Below are positions 43,856-53,017 of a stretch of 64,000 nucleotides of DNA, piece after piece. Position 1 is the first letter of the stretch; each line of letters starts with the position of its first letter. This DNA comes from Natronoglomus mannanivorans (GTDB taxonomy: Archaea; Halobacteriota; Halobacteria; Halobacteriales; Natrialbaceae): the NCBI GenBank assembly GCA_025517485.1, contig JAOPKB010000018.1, positions 60,496 to 124,495 on the forward strand, in the 5' to 3' direction. Made by a program: the position numbers and the translations under genes. The notes beneath the pieces were generated by a model. The model made no database searches. It saw nothing but the letters and a program-made list of their open reading frames with translations, and had not been told where the DNA came from.

Positions 43856-46015
43856 TCACTCCGGTCGAAGCAACGTGACCGAAATTCGATTGCCGCGAGG
43901 TTCCCGCGGTGTATGTGTGATGAGGCCGCCGGACATTGTGACGATCCAGTGGACGATCCACAGGCCGAGCCCGGATCCGTGATGGACAGCCGATTCCTCG
44001 TTTCCGAGCAGCCGTGTCCGATCGAGATCCGAGATCGTCGTATTCGTGTCGTCGATGTGGATGACGACGGCATCCCTCGTCTCGTCTTGCTGTGGAAAGT
44101 CGACTGTCTTCGTATCCGTCGTTATAGTCACCGTCGGTTGTGCTTCTGTGGTGTATTTGACAGCGTTTTCGATGAGTTCACGGAGTGCGACTGCGACGGA
44201 TTCGGAAGCGAGAACACAACAGTCGGGGTCGACATCCGACCGTATTTCGGCGTTGCCATCGATTTCCCATCCGTGGGCGAGGGCTTTCTCGAGCAATTGT
44301 TCAAGATTCAAGCGTTCGGGCTGGAACGATGCGGATTCCAGTCGTGATTCGATCTGGCGTGCCTTCTCGCTCGATTCGATGAGTCGATCTATCGGAGCGC
44401 GGACGTCTGCGATCAGTTCGGTTTCGGTAGGCAGACGTTCGGCAAGGATAGACAGGTAGCCAAGGAGAATATTGAGATTGTTGCGGATATTGTGCAGTAA
44501 CATTCGGTTGAGGATCTCGATCCGTCGCTCGTGTTCGACGCGGGACGTGATATCGTTCTGGAATCCGACGAAATGGGTAAGGGTACCATCGTCGTCGGTA
44601 ATCGGTGTGATCTGTACGTGATTCCAGAACGGGATTTTCTCTTTGCGGTAGTTGAGCAGATCGACCCCGATACTCTCCTCTGTAGCGATCGCGTCGCGGA
44701 TCTGTTGTATTGGTTCCTCATCAGTCAGAGGGCCCTGTAGAAACCGGCAGTTCCGGCCGCGGACCTCGTCCTTCGAATACCCAGTTAACTCGGAGAACCG
44801 ATCGTTCACGTACGTGATCGGATTGTCGCCCTGATTCGGGTCCGACATGACGATCCCCAGCGGCGCTTCGTCAATCGCCTGTGTCTTCCACTCGAGTTCC
44901 TCTTCGCGTCGCTTCCGGTCGGTGATATCCGTAACGAGTCCTTCGACGGCTTCTACTGAGCCGTTCTGATCGTAGACGCCGCAGCCACGCTCGATCACCC
45001 ATTTGATATCCCCATCGGAATCGATTACCCGGTAGGTGAGTTCGAACCGTTCGGACGCTGCCAGTGCGTCCTGGATCGACCGCCAGACCGTCTCTCGATC
45101 GTCCGGATGGATCAGCTCACCCCACGAGGGTTGCTGTGACGCCAGCCCAGCCGCCGTGTAGCCGAGGAACTCTTCGATGTTCCCGTGGACGGTTTCCATG
45201 GGCCAACTCGGTTCGTTTCGACACCGGTAGACCATCCCCTGAAGGGTCGTCGCTAACGTTTCGAACTGGCGTTCTCGCTCGAGTCGTCTGGATACGTCGC
45301 GAACGACGCAGACGTGGCCGTCGGTCGACAGCTTCGTGAGCGACAGTTCTTCCGAAAACGTCTCTCCAGTCGCTCGCTTGCCGAGACTGTGGCCGCTCCA
45401 CGTTCCGTCTCGCTCGAGTATCGGAAGGATCTCCTCGTGGAATCGATCCGCTTCGTCCTCGGGGTACAGTCGTTCCCAGTGTGTGCCGACGAGGTCGTCT
45501 CGGTCGTAGTCGTACAACTCCGCGTACGCGTCGTTCAGATAGACGTATCGCCCGCGTTCGTCGAGCAACCCGATTCCTTCCGTCGCCGCTTCCAGTGCGT
45601 GGTAAACCTGGTCGCGCCGAGAGCGCGACCGATACTGCTCGACGAAGCCTTCGAGACGGTTTGCGAGGAGCGTGTACTGTTCGTCGTCGCCTTTCCGAAC
45701 GTAATCCGTGACACCCTCGGATATCGCCTCACTGGCGATCGAGTCACGCTCGGTTCCAGTGAACAGGATAAACGGGAGCTCGGGATGTTCGTCCCGTACT
45801 GCGGATAGAAAGTCTAGACCGGTCGTTTCCGGCAAGTCATACTCGCTGACGATACAGTCAATGCGCTCTCGAGAGTCAGTCAAGTGATCGACTGCATCGC
45901 TTACTCGCTGTTCTGAACGAATAGAAAATCGGTCACTTTCTTCGAAAAGGGCTGCAGAAAAGGACTCGGAGAACGATCGATCACCGTCCACGTGTAGGAT
46001 GGAGATCGTCTTCAT
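43856..46015 (-). CDS. REC-PAS-PAS-LOV sensor histidine kinase
   Basis: 719 residues from the ATG at 46015. A receiver-like domain (1-115) begins ILHVDGDRSF; its phosphoacceptor position reads VSEYDLP, so Asp is replaced by Glu (Glu58). Two PAS domains (about 130-245 and 255-370) follow. The third PAS (about 375-490) has the LOV flavin motif GRNCRFLQG with the adduct cysteine at Cys423, plus NYRK, PFWNHVQ and HFVGFQNDIT, all typical of blue-light LOV domains. The kinase core has LLHNIRNNLNIL (His508), ENAVKY (N box) and GSGLGLWIV. A GTG at 46066 overlapping the upstream stop is an alternative start. Confidence 0.85.
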   Translation of the reverse strand: MKTISILHVDGDRSFSESFSAALFEESDRFSIRSEQRVSDAVDHLTDSRERIDCIVSEYDLPETTGLDFLSAVRDEHPELPFILFTGTERDSIASEAISEGVTDYVRKGDDEQYTLLANRLEGFVEQYRSRSRRDQVYHALEAATEGIGLLDERGRYVYLNDAYAELYDYDRDDLVGTHWERLYPEDEADRFHEEILPILERDGTWSGHSLGKRATGETFSEELSLTKLSTDGHVCVVRDVSRRLERERQFETLATTLQGMVYRCRNEPSWPMETVHGNIEEFLGYTAAGLASQQPSWGELIHPDDRETVWRSIQDALAASERFELTYRVIDSDGDIKWVIERGCGVYDQNGSVEAVEGLVTDITDRKRREEELEWKTQAIDEAPLGIVMSDPNQGDNPITYVNDRFSELTGYSKDEVRGRNCRFLQGPLTDEEPIQQIRDAIATEESIGVDLLNYRKEKIPFWNHVQITPITDDDGTLTHFVGFQNDITSRVEHERRIEILNRMLLHNIRNNLNILLGYLSILAERLPTETELIADVRAPIDRLIESSEKARQIESRLESASFQPERLNLEQLLEKALAHGWEIDGNAEIRSDVDPDCCVLASESVAVALRELIENAVKYTTEAQPTVTITTDTKTVDFPQQDETRDAVVIHIDDTNTTISDLDRTRLLGNEESAVHHGSGLGLWIVHWIVTMSGGLITHTPREPRGNRISVTLLRPE

Positions 46016-46062
46016 ACTATTCGTGACGTATCTATTGTCAGGGGATACGTGTTCTGGCCAGT

Positions 46063-47139
46063 TCACAGTTCGGGGGAGTCGTCCTCGAAGCGAAATTCGA
46101 ACCGAGCACCACCCTCGGAGCTGTCGGTCACCGTGACCGTCCAGTCGTGGGCGAGTGCGATCTCTTGGACGATCGAGAGGCCCAATCCGGTTCCATCGGA
46201 ACTCGTCGTGAATCCGTGTTCGAAGACGTCCGTACGGTATTTCTCCGGGATCCCCTGCCCATCGTCTTCGATATAGAATCCCTCACTGCCGTCTAATGTC
46301 CCGACACGAACAGTGACGGAAGAGCCACCGTGAGAGACTGCGTTGTTGAAGAGGTTCTCTAGCAAGGACAGACATTGACTCTGATCCACTCGAATCGTGG
46401 CCATCGAGTCGTCGATAACTAACTCCGCATCGGCGGTACTCACCCATTGCCACGCCTCGGTTACGATCCCTTCCAGAAAGACCTGCTCGACGGAATCGAC
46501 CGAGCGGTCGGCATTGGTAAGCAGCAACATGTCGTCGACGATGTTCTCGATTCTCTCGAGTGCGGCCGCGGTCTCATCGATCTCCTCCCGGTCGAGCTCG
46601 TCCCGAAGAGAGTCGGTGTACGCCTGCGCGATGTTCAGTGGGTTTCGAACGTCGTGTGAGAGGACGCTCGCGAATCGCTCTAGCCGTTCGTTCTGTCTCT
46701 CGAGTCGTTCTTCCTGGGCTTTCAATTCGGAGATGTCTCGAAAGACGCCCGTGAACAGTCGTGTATCCTCGAACTCGTGTTCACGGAGACTAATCATCAC
46801 GGGTACTTCGTGGCCGTCTTTGTGCAATGCGGGAAGACGGACTCCGTCCCAGTCGATGTTCTTCTCCCCGGTCTCGATGTATCGCTGTAGTTGCCGTTCG
46901 TGTGTCGACCGCAACCGTTCGGGGATGATCTCGAGTTTGGAACTGCCGACGAGTTCTGCGGGGGAATAGCCGAGAATGTCTTCGATTGCAGGATTCGCGA
47001 AGACGATCGTGCTATTCGAATCGATCGTCAGGAGCCCCTCAGACGTATTGGCGACCAATGTCCGAAAAAAGTCAGTGTCAATCTCGGAGGGTGTCTCCCC
47101 TTCGAGACGGTCTGAGAGGGTCCCACTCTCGTGTTCCAT
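46063..47139 (-). CDS. PAS-domain histidine kinase
   Basis: 358 residues, soluble. One PAS domain (about 22-140: TSEGLLTIDSNSTIVFANPA, then FTGVFRDISELKAQEERL) and a coiled linker lead to the kinase core. This has the H box SHDVRNPLNI (His162), the N box LFNNAVSHGG, and G boxes DDGQGIP and GTGLGLSIV. It ends directly upstream of the LOV kinase on the same strand, so the two kinases are probably co-transcribed and may form a cascade. The sensed signal is unknown. Confidence 0.88.
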   Translation of the reverse strand: MEHESGTLSDRLEGETPSEIDTDFFRTLVANTSEGLLTIDSNSTIVFANPAIEDILGYSPAELVGSSKLEIIPERLRSTHERQLQRYIETGEKNIDWDGVRLPALHKDGHEVPVMISLREHEFEDTRLFTGVFRDISELKAQEERLERQNERLERFASVLSHDVRNPLNIAQAYTDSLRDELDREEIDETAAALERIENIVDDMLLLTNADRSVDSVEQVFLEGIVTEAWQWVSTADAELVIDDSMATIRVDQSQCLSLLENLFNNAVSHGGSSVTVRVGTLDGSEGFYIEDDGQGIPEKYRTDVFEHGFTTSSDGTGLGLSIVQEIALAHDWTVTVTDSSEGGARFEFRFEDDSPEL

Positions 47140-47458
47140 TGATGCTATTCAGGCAGTTCTATCGTTTGAATGATCCGATTTGCGCAGATCGCCCACGATC
47201 GTCTAATTAGCTGGGGCGATTTGTGATAGATATTGTCCAATACTGCAGATAGATCTAACTTCTGATGGTTGTGGGGCGCTCTCGCGAAGTCGAAACGCTG
47301 GTCACCAGCAACTCGTGGTGACGATTCTAGTGGGATCGTTTCGTCGTCCAAATCGTCGTACTCGATCACGCCACCGTCTGATTCTGTTCCCGAAGGTTCG
47401 TCTCGAGGACGACCGATTGCTTCTCGAGGATCCGTAGATTTGTTCGCGTGAGAACCGG
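47140..47458. other. no gene recognised
   Basis: A 74-residue minus frame (47145-47369) has an acidic start but then loses coding character; I do not support it. Confidence 0.4.
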
Positions 47459-47629
47459 CTAGCGGACGTCCGCCCGATCACACGCTCCCTGTAGTTTCCG
47501 TCCGATCGCTCTCACCTTGATGTTGACCACCGTCGTCACGAACTCGTCTTCGTCCTCGTTCTGACTGAGATACGCTGCAACAGCATCGTGTCCAGTAGTG
47601 GTCGATAAATATCGTATCAAGAAATTCGC
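47459..47629 (-). pseudogene. VapC-like (PIN) N-terminal remnant
   Basis: The minus strand reads FLIRYLSTTTGHDAVAAYLS and then EFVTTVVNIKVRAIGRKLQG before a stop. VapC toxins begin with D-T-N-x-LIRYL; here the acidic start is missing because the 15-bp repeat array lies directly at that point, and the C-terminal half is absent. Confidence 0.5.
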
Positions 47630-47689
47630 AAATAGCCAATTTTGAATTAGCCTATTCTGAAATAGCCTATATTGAAATAGGTTATTCGG
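47630..47689. repeat. four direct 15-bp repeats upstream of the ATPase
   Basis: Units AAATAGCCAATTTTG, AATTAGCCTATTCTG, AAATAGCCTATATTG and AAATAGGTTATTCGG are contiguous (47630, 47645, 47660, 47675). AT-rich in a GC-rich neighbourhood, ending 33 bp before the ATPase ATG. Possible operator array; read on the minus strand they encode pentapeptides of the LFQNR type. Confidence 0.85.
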
Positions 47690-47722
47690 AAGTATTATTC
47701 TCCGCCGAGATAGAGTAGACGC

Positions 47723-49102
47723 ATGGAGCACTTCGTGAATCGGGAAGACGAACTCTCTCGGCTCCGCAGATGCTACGAATCCGACGACGCCGAGATGGTC
47801 GTTATTTTCGGTCGGCGACGCCTCGGGAAGACACAGCTCGTCCAGCACTCACTCTCCGACCGTGACGACGCAATCGTCTATCAGGCTACGGAAACCACCT
47901 CCCAAATACAACTCGACGAGTTCGTCGATGTCGCGTCCGAGACCTTCTCCGGTATCACGCAAATCAAACAGAACTGGGAAGCACTGCTCGGATATCTCGG
48001 CGATCAGGACGGGATCGTCGTCCTCGACGAATTTCCCTACCTCATCGACGCCGACGAGAGCCTCCCCTCAGTCATTCAGCGGTTGTGGGACCAGCGGTTC
48101 CAGAACACCTCGGGAACACTCATTCTGGTCGGGTCGTCGATCAGTATGATGGAAGAAGCTACCCTTCTGGGGAACAGTCCCCTATACGGGCGGTTCACGG
48201 AAAGACTTGACCTCCGGCCCCTCGACTTCCCCGCTGCACAGGAGTTCGTTCCGGACGACTACTCGCCCGAAGAGCGGCTCTTCACGTGGGGCATCTTCGG
48301 TGGCGTCCCGTACTACCTCGATGGCGTCGATCTCACTCAGAAACTCGGAACGGTCCTCACCGAGGAAGTGCTCTCCCAGAAGGGGTATCTTCACAACGAA
48401 CCGGAGTACGTGCTCCGAACCGAACTTACGGACCCGAACCGGTACTTCGCGATCCTCACCGCAATTGCCGCTGGGAAGACCACGTCGAACGAAATCGCCC
48501 AGGCAGTGGGTATCGATGGAAAGCAAATCTCGACGTATACCCAGAAATTAGAACGGCTGCGGCTCATCGAGCGAGAGGTCCCGATCACCGAAGAGAAAGC
48601 GAAGTCACGCCGCGGACGCTATCGGATTCTGGATCCCCTCTTTCGCTTCTGGTTCCGCTTCGTCTACGGGAAGGAAGATCGATACGAACGCCTGGGTGAG
48701 GCTGCATACGACGCGGTCATCGAACCGCAGCTCCCCAACTTCGTCAGCCAGGAGTTCGAGAAACTCTGCCAGGACGTCCTGCCGAACCTCTATCCGGAGG
48801 AGACGTTCCTCGACATCGGCCGCTGGTGGTACAAGGAGTACGAGGTTGACGCCGTCGGATTCACCACCGATGGAACGATGATCGTGGGGGAATGCAAGTT
48901 TACAAACGCGCCGCTCGACTATGGTGCCCTCGCCTCGCTCGAAGACCACGCTGCCGAAATCCGTTGGACGCCAGAGACTGGTGATAGAGACACAAAATAT
49001 GCGTTATTCACACGGAGTGGTGCAACACAGTCCGTTCAGGAGGCTGTGTCCGAACGCGATGACGTACAATTGTTCGATTTGAGTGACATCGTATTCAGTT
49101 GA
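47723..49102 (+). CDS. archaeal ATPase with DUF234 nuclease-like C-terminus, paralogue 2
   Basis: 459 residues, full-length paralogue of 37703-39085. Walker A GRRRLGKTQ, Walker B GIVVLDEFPYL, VGSSISMMEE sensor region and winged helix NEIAQAVGIDGKQISTYTQK. The C-terminal DUF234 region has KEYEVDAVGF and IVGECKFT (D...ExK). All key residues are conserved in both paralogues, suggesting both are active. Expression is probably governed by the four 15-bp repeats ending 33 bp upstream. Confidence 0.87.
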   Translation: MEHFVNREDELSRLRRCYESDDAEMVVIFGRRRLGKTQLVQHSLSDRDDAIVYQATETTSQIQLDEFVDVASETFSGITQIKQNWEALLGYLGDQDGIVVLDEFPYLIDADESLPSVIQRLWDQRFQNTSGTLILVGSSISMMEEATLLGNSPLYGRFTERLDLRPLDFPAAQEFVPDDYSPEERLFTWGIFGGVPYYLDGVDLTQKLGTVLTEEVLSQKGYLHNEPEYVLRTELTDPNRYFAILTAIAAGKTTSNEIAQAVGIDGKQISTYTQKLERLRLIEREVPITEEKAKSRRGRYRILDPLFRFWFRFVYGKEDRYERLGEAAYDAVIEPQLPNFVSQEFEKLCQDVLPNLYPEETFLDIGRWWYKEYEVDAVGFTTDGTMIVGECKFTNAPLDYGALASLEDHAAEIRWTPETGDRDTKYALFTRSGATQSVQEAVSERDDVQLFDLSDIVFS

Positions 49103-49169
49103 GGCTAACGGATTCACCACGCATATTCTCCTTCCGACCAAAATGTGTCACTTAACCTTCGGTCAGTCA

Positions 49170-49189
49170 CCCACGACTGTTGTCGTGGG
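49170..49189. mobile_element. solo IS200/IS605-type end hairpin
   Basis: CCCACGAC-TGTT-GTCGTGGG just beyond the ATPase gene; no transposase gene attached. Confidence 0.55.
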
Positions 49190-49213
49190 CTAAGATCCTG
49201 TCACCACAGCCGT

Positions 49214-49690
49214 TCACGGTGGATCGACGAGTTCGTTTGCCCCGTTCACGGACCCACGGTCGTATGCATCTCGCCACAGGGTGACCGTCGCTCGAGCGAC
49301 GAGTTCGACTTCACGAACAGTGATGCACGACCCCTCGACGGAGTCGGGATCGGAAGCGGCATTCGGTGGGGGATGATAGTGCTCGTCTCCAGTTGGTGCC
49401 GGGAAATCGTGCGGGTGGACGTCCCATCGGAGATTGCGATCGAGGTCGTCCGTATAGTGGATATTGTAGTCGCCCGTCGTCGACCACCTGACATCGAACC
49501 GGCCGTGGTCGGCGCGACCGATGCCATCATCGAGTTGGATCCGCAGTGACGTCGTTCTGATCTCACCCTCGAGCGAACCAGTCGCTAGCGGTTCGATAGC
49601 GGCAACCACGTCACGGAATTCTCGCAGTGCGGTCCGGTCGAGCGGGCCACGAAGCGAATGTGACTCCGCGGCTGAATCCTGACTGTCCAT
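49214..49690 (-). CDS. TumE-like toxin (DUF6516-type)
   Basis: 158 residues. After a variable N-terminus, GEIRTTSLRIQLDDGIGRAD and FDVRWSTTGDYNIHYTDDLD lead to LRWDVHPHDFPAP and DEHYHPPPNA. These are the strand, aromatic and His-rich loop features of the TumE/DUF6516 toxin-like family. It starts 1 bp after the stop of the HTH gene and so is co-translated with it. The substrate of TumE-like proteins is not established to my knowledge. Confidence 0.65.
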   Translation of the reverse strand: MDSQDSAAESHSLRGPLDRTALREFRDVVAAIEPLATGSLEGEIRTTSLRIQLDDGIGRADHGRFDVRWSTTGDYNIHYTDDLDRNLRWDVHPHDFPAPTGDEHYHPPPNAASDPDSVEGSCITVREVELVARATVTLWRDAYDRGSVNGANELVDPP

Positions 49691-49691
49691 C

Positions 49692-50201
49692 TCACACCGC
49701 GTTCGTCGCCTGCACTGTCTCCTTCGACTCGGACAGTGCGAGTGCTGTCCGGGCGAAACTGAGGTTTCGACGGGTCGTTTGCCACGCCGTGAGCGTCTGC
49801 TGATCGATAACTGTTCCGGCAATTGCCGCTTGCTCCGGATTCTCCGCATCGAATTCGTCGCGGTACGATTCGAGTTCGGCTTCCATATCGGTGATCTGTT
49901 GGACGAGTTCACCGGTCTCGACGCGCTCGAGGATATCGTGTGCTTCCTCGAGGATGAGTGATTCAGTCGACCGCGCGTAACGCGTTGCACCCTCCGAACT
50001 CGGCGACGAGTCCACGTATCCACTCTCGGCGAGATCCTCGAGATGTTTGCGTGCGGTCGTCTCCGAGACGTGTGCACGAGCAGCGATTTCGCTGGTCGTC
50101 TGTCCATCGTACGTCGTCCGCATCACCGATCGAACGCGTTGGAAGGTCGTGGTCTCCGCTACCCATTCGTCAGTCGCTGCCTCGTTGACGCCCGCAGTCA
50201 T
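49692..50201 (-). CDS. DUF7342-type HTH regulator, probable antitoxin partner
   Basis: 169 residues. TDEWVAETTTFQRVRSVMRT, then the winged HTH TTSEIAARAHVSETTARKHL, a hinge SLILEEAHDILERVETGELV and a C-terminal helical part with QQITDMEAELESYRDEFDAE. This matches haloarchaeal DUF7342 regulators. Directly upstream of the TumE-like gene. The start at 50201 is the Met preceding the family sequence; the long upstream extension of the frame is a shadow. Confidence 0.8.
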   Translation of the reverse strand: MTAGVNEAATDEWVAETTTFQRVRSVMRTTYDGQTTSEIAARAHVSETTARKHLEDLAESGYVDSSPSSEGATRYARSTESLILEEAHDILERVETGELVQQITDMEAELESYRDEFDAENPEQAAIAGTVIDQQTLTAWQTTRRNLSFARTALALSESKETVQATNAV

Positions 50202-50330
50202 GTGTAGATGCACGGCTCCCAAGATAATTAATCCTCGGAACAGTATATTGGAATTCGTTTCCGTACACGACCATCTTTCCACTCGAGGTGGTCGCGTCCT
50301 CCGTCGAACGTGAGCCGTGGTGTTCTCCCG

Positions 50331-50790
50331 CATGTGAGGAACATGCGTCGTCACTGGCCGACGATGTGCAAGCCGAAGGTGTCGTCGTCCGAAGCGGCGA
50401 CCCTCGCGTGAAACTGGTCCACGAGCAGTTCGAGGAACTGAACCACGAGCAGTTCGGCCAGAAACCCGAGGCTGCGGAGTTGGGGGCTGAATACGTCGTT
50501 GCGACCTACTGTACACCAGCACGGATTCGCAAACAAATCCGGACCATGGTCGTCGAAGAGGGCTGTGAGTTCGGCTGTTCATCACCGACGACCTGTATCC
50601 TCGAGTGGTCGAAGACATCTGGACCGAGAATTGGCCCGAATTACTGAGACTCGACGTTTCGTTCACGCCCGCCGACGTGTACCCGCTCGTGGCAAAGCGC
50701 TGCATCTCGGAACTGCGAAAGATGCAGACGAACGCCGAACTGACCGAGACAGAACTGACCGACATCTGGCGACATCTTTCGTCCGAATGA
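50331..50790 (+). pseudogene. frameshifted gene of unknown family
   Basis: The plus strand reads EGVVVRSGDPRVKLVHEQFE and YCTPARIRKQIRTMVVEEGC in one frame. After a one-base shift at about 50572 it reads LFITDDLYPRVVEDIWTENW and PADVYPLVAKRCISELRKMQ to a stop at 50790. Both halves are clearly one ancestral protein. The family is not known to me, and the N-terminus seems absent. Confidence 0.6.
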
Positions 50791-50825
50791 CGTTACGCAG
50801 GACCGTCAGAGAACTCGGCTATCGG

Positions 50826-50954
50826 TCACTGGCCCAGTCGAGGCCACCACGTGCGACCCGCCGCCACCAGGTGTGGCAACACGTAGAGCCCCATGAGACC
50901 ACCAAGGACGAGCAACAGTAGAATCTCGCCCATCGTGAGGATGATCCCCATCAT
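50826..50954 (-). CDS. 42-residue single-span membrane peptide
   Basis: MMGIILTMGEILLLLVLGGL then MGLYVLPHLVAAGRTWWPR. One strong membrane helix with a short basic/aromatic tail. An AT-rich promoter-like segment (TTATAATTTTT) lies upstream at about 50975. Function unknown. Confidence 0.55.
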   Translation of the reverse strand: MMGIILTMGEILLLLVLGGLMGLYVLPHLVAAGRTWWPRLGQ

Positions 50955-51023
50955 ACACTCGAAAGTCCACAGTCTTTCATTATAATTTTTGCGGCCACTT
51001 CGACACTACGCGAGTGACGTCCT

Positions 51024-51043
51024 CCTACGACTGAAGTCGTGGG
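51024..51043. mobile_element. solo IS200/IS605-type end hairpin
   Basis: CCTACGAC-TGAA-GTCGTGGG followed by CTTCC; part of a roughly 180-bp stretch (to about 51200) that looks like the non-coding end of an IS1341-type element with no transposase. Confidence 0.55.
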
Positions 51044-51235
51044 CTTCCGCTATCTTTGTGTCACCCGTCCCGTTCTGGCCCAAACGGGCGGACCGACGGC
51101 GCGTTCGACCGGACCGGCTACGAGCGCGAACGATTACTTCACGAGGGGCGTACAAACACGAATACCGGGTCGAGGGGAGCGTACACCTCTCCGAGACGGC
51201 GGGAAAGACGCGCTGTCTTCGCTCCGAACGATTGA

Positions 51236-51370
51236 CTACGACCCGACTACGATTCCCTCGCGATCCTCGACCGCCTCGATCGCCTCGTCGACATCCGCTT
51301 GTGATGCTTCCTCGAGCGGACAGTTGTCACTCTCATCACAGTCGTCGACGTTGTTGTCCGTATTCCCCAT
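51236..51370 (-). CDS. 44-residue acidic protein
   Basis: MGNTDNNVDDCDESDNCPLE then EAIEAVEDREGIVVGS. Very acidic with two Cys. Start and stop are clear, but evidence is only composition. Confidence 0.4.
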   Translation of the reverse strand: MGNTDNNVDDCDESDNCPLEEASQADVDEAIEAVEDREGIVVGS

Positions 51371-51583
51371 CTCACTCGAGTATTCTTTTGCATCTTCTTA
51401 ATATTGCTGGAAATAGTATTCGTTTCGGAAATGGCGCCTGCTAATCGTCCGCTCGAGTTGCGATCACAGCTGGTGGGGATGTCGCTCGAGGTATGGGTAG
51501 TAGGGGGAGATGGCTATCTTGACAGCCCCCACATCACGTGACAGGACGTCTGAGAGGAGAGCGGACGGTGTGATTCGAGTCGG

Positions 51584-53017
51584 TCAGTCACCGGCGTCCG
51601 CGCTCGGCCGGTATCGCCGGCTGACGACCTTCCATCGGCCGGACCTGAACAGTCCGTAGTTGATGCCTCCCGGGACGAACGACTCTAGGACGAGCGCCAG
51701 GTAGAGGCCGCCGATCCCGAGGGGTGTAGCCAGCCCCACAAGTGCGGCGGGGAGAGCGAAGACGTACCGGCCGACCAGCGAGGCGACGAAGGGCCAGCGG
51801 GTGTCGCCGGCGCCGACGAGCGCACCCGAGGCCGTCCCGTCGAGACCGAGGCCGACGGCGCTGATCGCGGCGACGGCGACGAACGTCGTGGTTACGGCGA
51901 CCTCCTCGGAGCCGGAGACGAACAGTCCGGCGATCGGTGATGCCAGGAGGATGACGGCGGCCGCAACGACCAGATAGACCACCATCGCCAGACGGATGAT
52001 CCCCGCACCGTAGGCACCGGCTTCCGATTCCTCGTCGGCGCCGAGGTGCTGGCCCACGAGCGAACTCGACGCGAGTGACATCCCCCAGTTGATGCTGTTG
52101 ATCATCGCACGGACCCGGCGTGCGACCTCGAGGGCGGTCACGACGACGGGGCCGAACGAGGCGGCGATCCACAGAAGCGGGAAGATGATGAGCCCCTGTG
52201 CGAGCCGCCGACCGATCTCGGGAGCCGACACCTCGAGCAGTTGGCGAACGATCGCCAGATCCACGAGCGGCGTCGACAGCGAGATCGGAACCGGGCTCGG
52301 CTCCATGCCCAGTCCGCCGTAGGAGCGGCCGAACATTCCCCAGCCGAGGACGACCATCACTGCGCCGGTCGAAAGCGTCGTCCCCAGAGCGGCCCCGGCG
52401 ACGCCCATTCCGAGCCCGAAGATGAACAGCGCGCTGAGGACGACGTTGAGAACCGCCCCACCGCTCCGGACGACCATCTCGGTGAAGGTGTCCCCGACGC
52501 CGGTGTAGGTCCGGCTGGCGATCAGGTTCAACAACTCGAAGAGCACGGCCGGCGTGACGAACAGCAGATAGACGGTTCCGTGCCGAAGCGCCTCGGGCTC
52601 GGCGCCCAGAACGGCGATCAGTTCGGAGGCGAACAAACCGAAGACGAGCATGATCGGGGCGGCGAAAAGCGCCGCGATCAGGGCACTCTGTTTGACGACG
52701 AGCGAGGCGCGGTCGCTCCGATCGCCGCCGTAGTTCTGCGAGACGAGACTCACCGTCCCACCTGCCAGCCCCAATCCCAGGAGGACGACGATGCTCCAGT
52801 AGCCGAGCGCGAACGCCAGACCCGCCGTCCCGGCGGTGCCGACGGCGATGCCGACCATCGCGAGGTCGGCGGTCTGTTTGGACATGATCGCAAACCCCGT
52901 GACGACGCGCGGCCACGCGAGCTCGAGCGTCGGTCCCAGTCGCTCGGCGTCGATGATTCCCAGCCGATCGAGGGCCCGTCCGAGAGCGTCGACCACGTCG
53001 TCGCTGGTCCCCGGCAT
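51584..53017 (-). CDS. MATE-family multidrug/toxin exporter
   Basis: 477 residues, twelve predicted membrane helices. Family features: AWPRVVTGFAIMSKQTADLA in helix 1, SLVSQNYGGDRSDRAS after helix 3, RTYTGVGDTFTEM at the equivalent of the QAxGD repeat, and GALVGAGDTRWPFVASL in the second half. Na+- or H+-driven export of cationic compounds is expected. Very GC-rich codon use, like the native genome. The long frame on the same strand is a shadow. Confidence 0.9.
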   Translation of the reverse strand: MPGTSDDVVDALGRALDRLGIIDAERLGPTLELAWPRVVTGFAIMSKQTADLAMVGIAVGTAGTAGLAFALGYWSIVVLLGLGLAGGTVSLVSQNYGGDRSDRASLVVKQSALIAALFAAPIMLVFGLFASELIAVLGAEPEALRHGTVYLLFVTPAVLFELLNLIASRTYTGVGDTFTEMVVRSGGAVLNVVLSALFIFGLGMGVAGAALGTTLSTGAVMVVLGWGMFGRSYGGLGMEPSPVPISLSTPLVDLAIVRQLLEVSAPEIGRRLAQGLIIFPLLWIAASFGPVVVTALEVARRVRAMINSINWGMSLASSSLVGQHLGADEESEAGAYGAGIIRLAMVVYLVVAAAVILLASPIAGLFVSGSEEVAVTTTFVAVAAISAVGLGLDGTASGALVGAGDTRWPFVASLVGRYVFALPAALVGLATPLGIGGLYLALVLESFVPGGINYGLFRSGRWKVVSRRYRPSADAGD

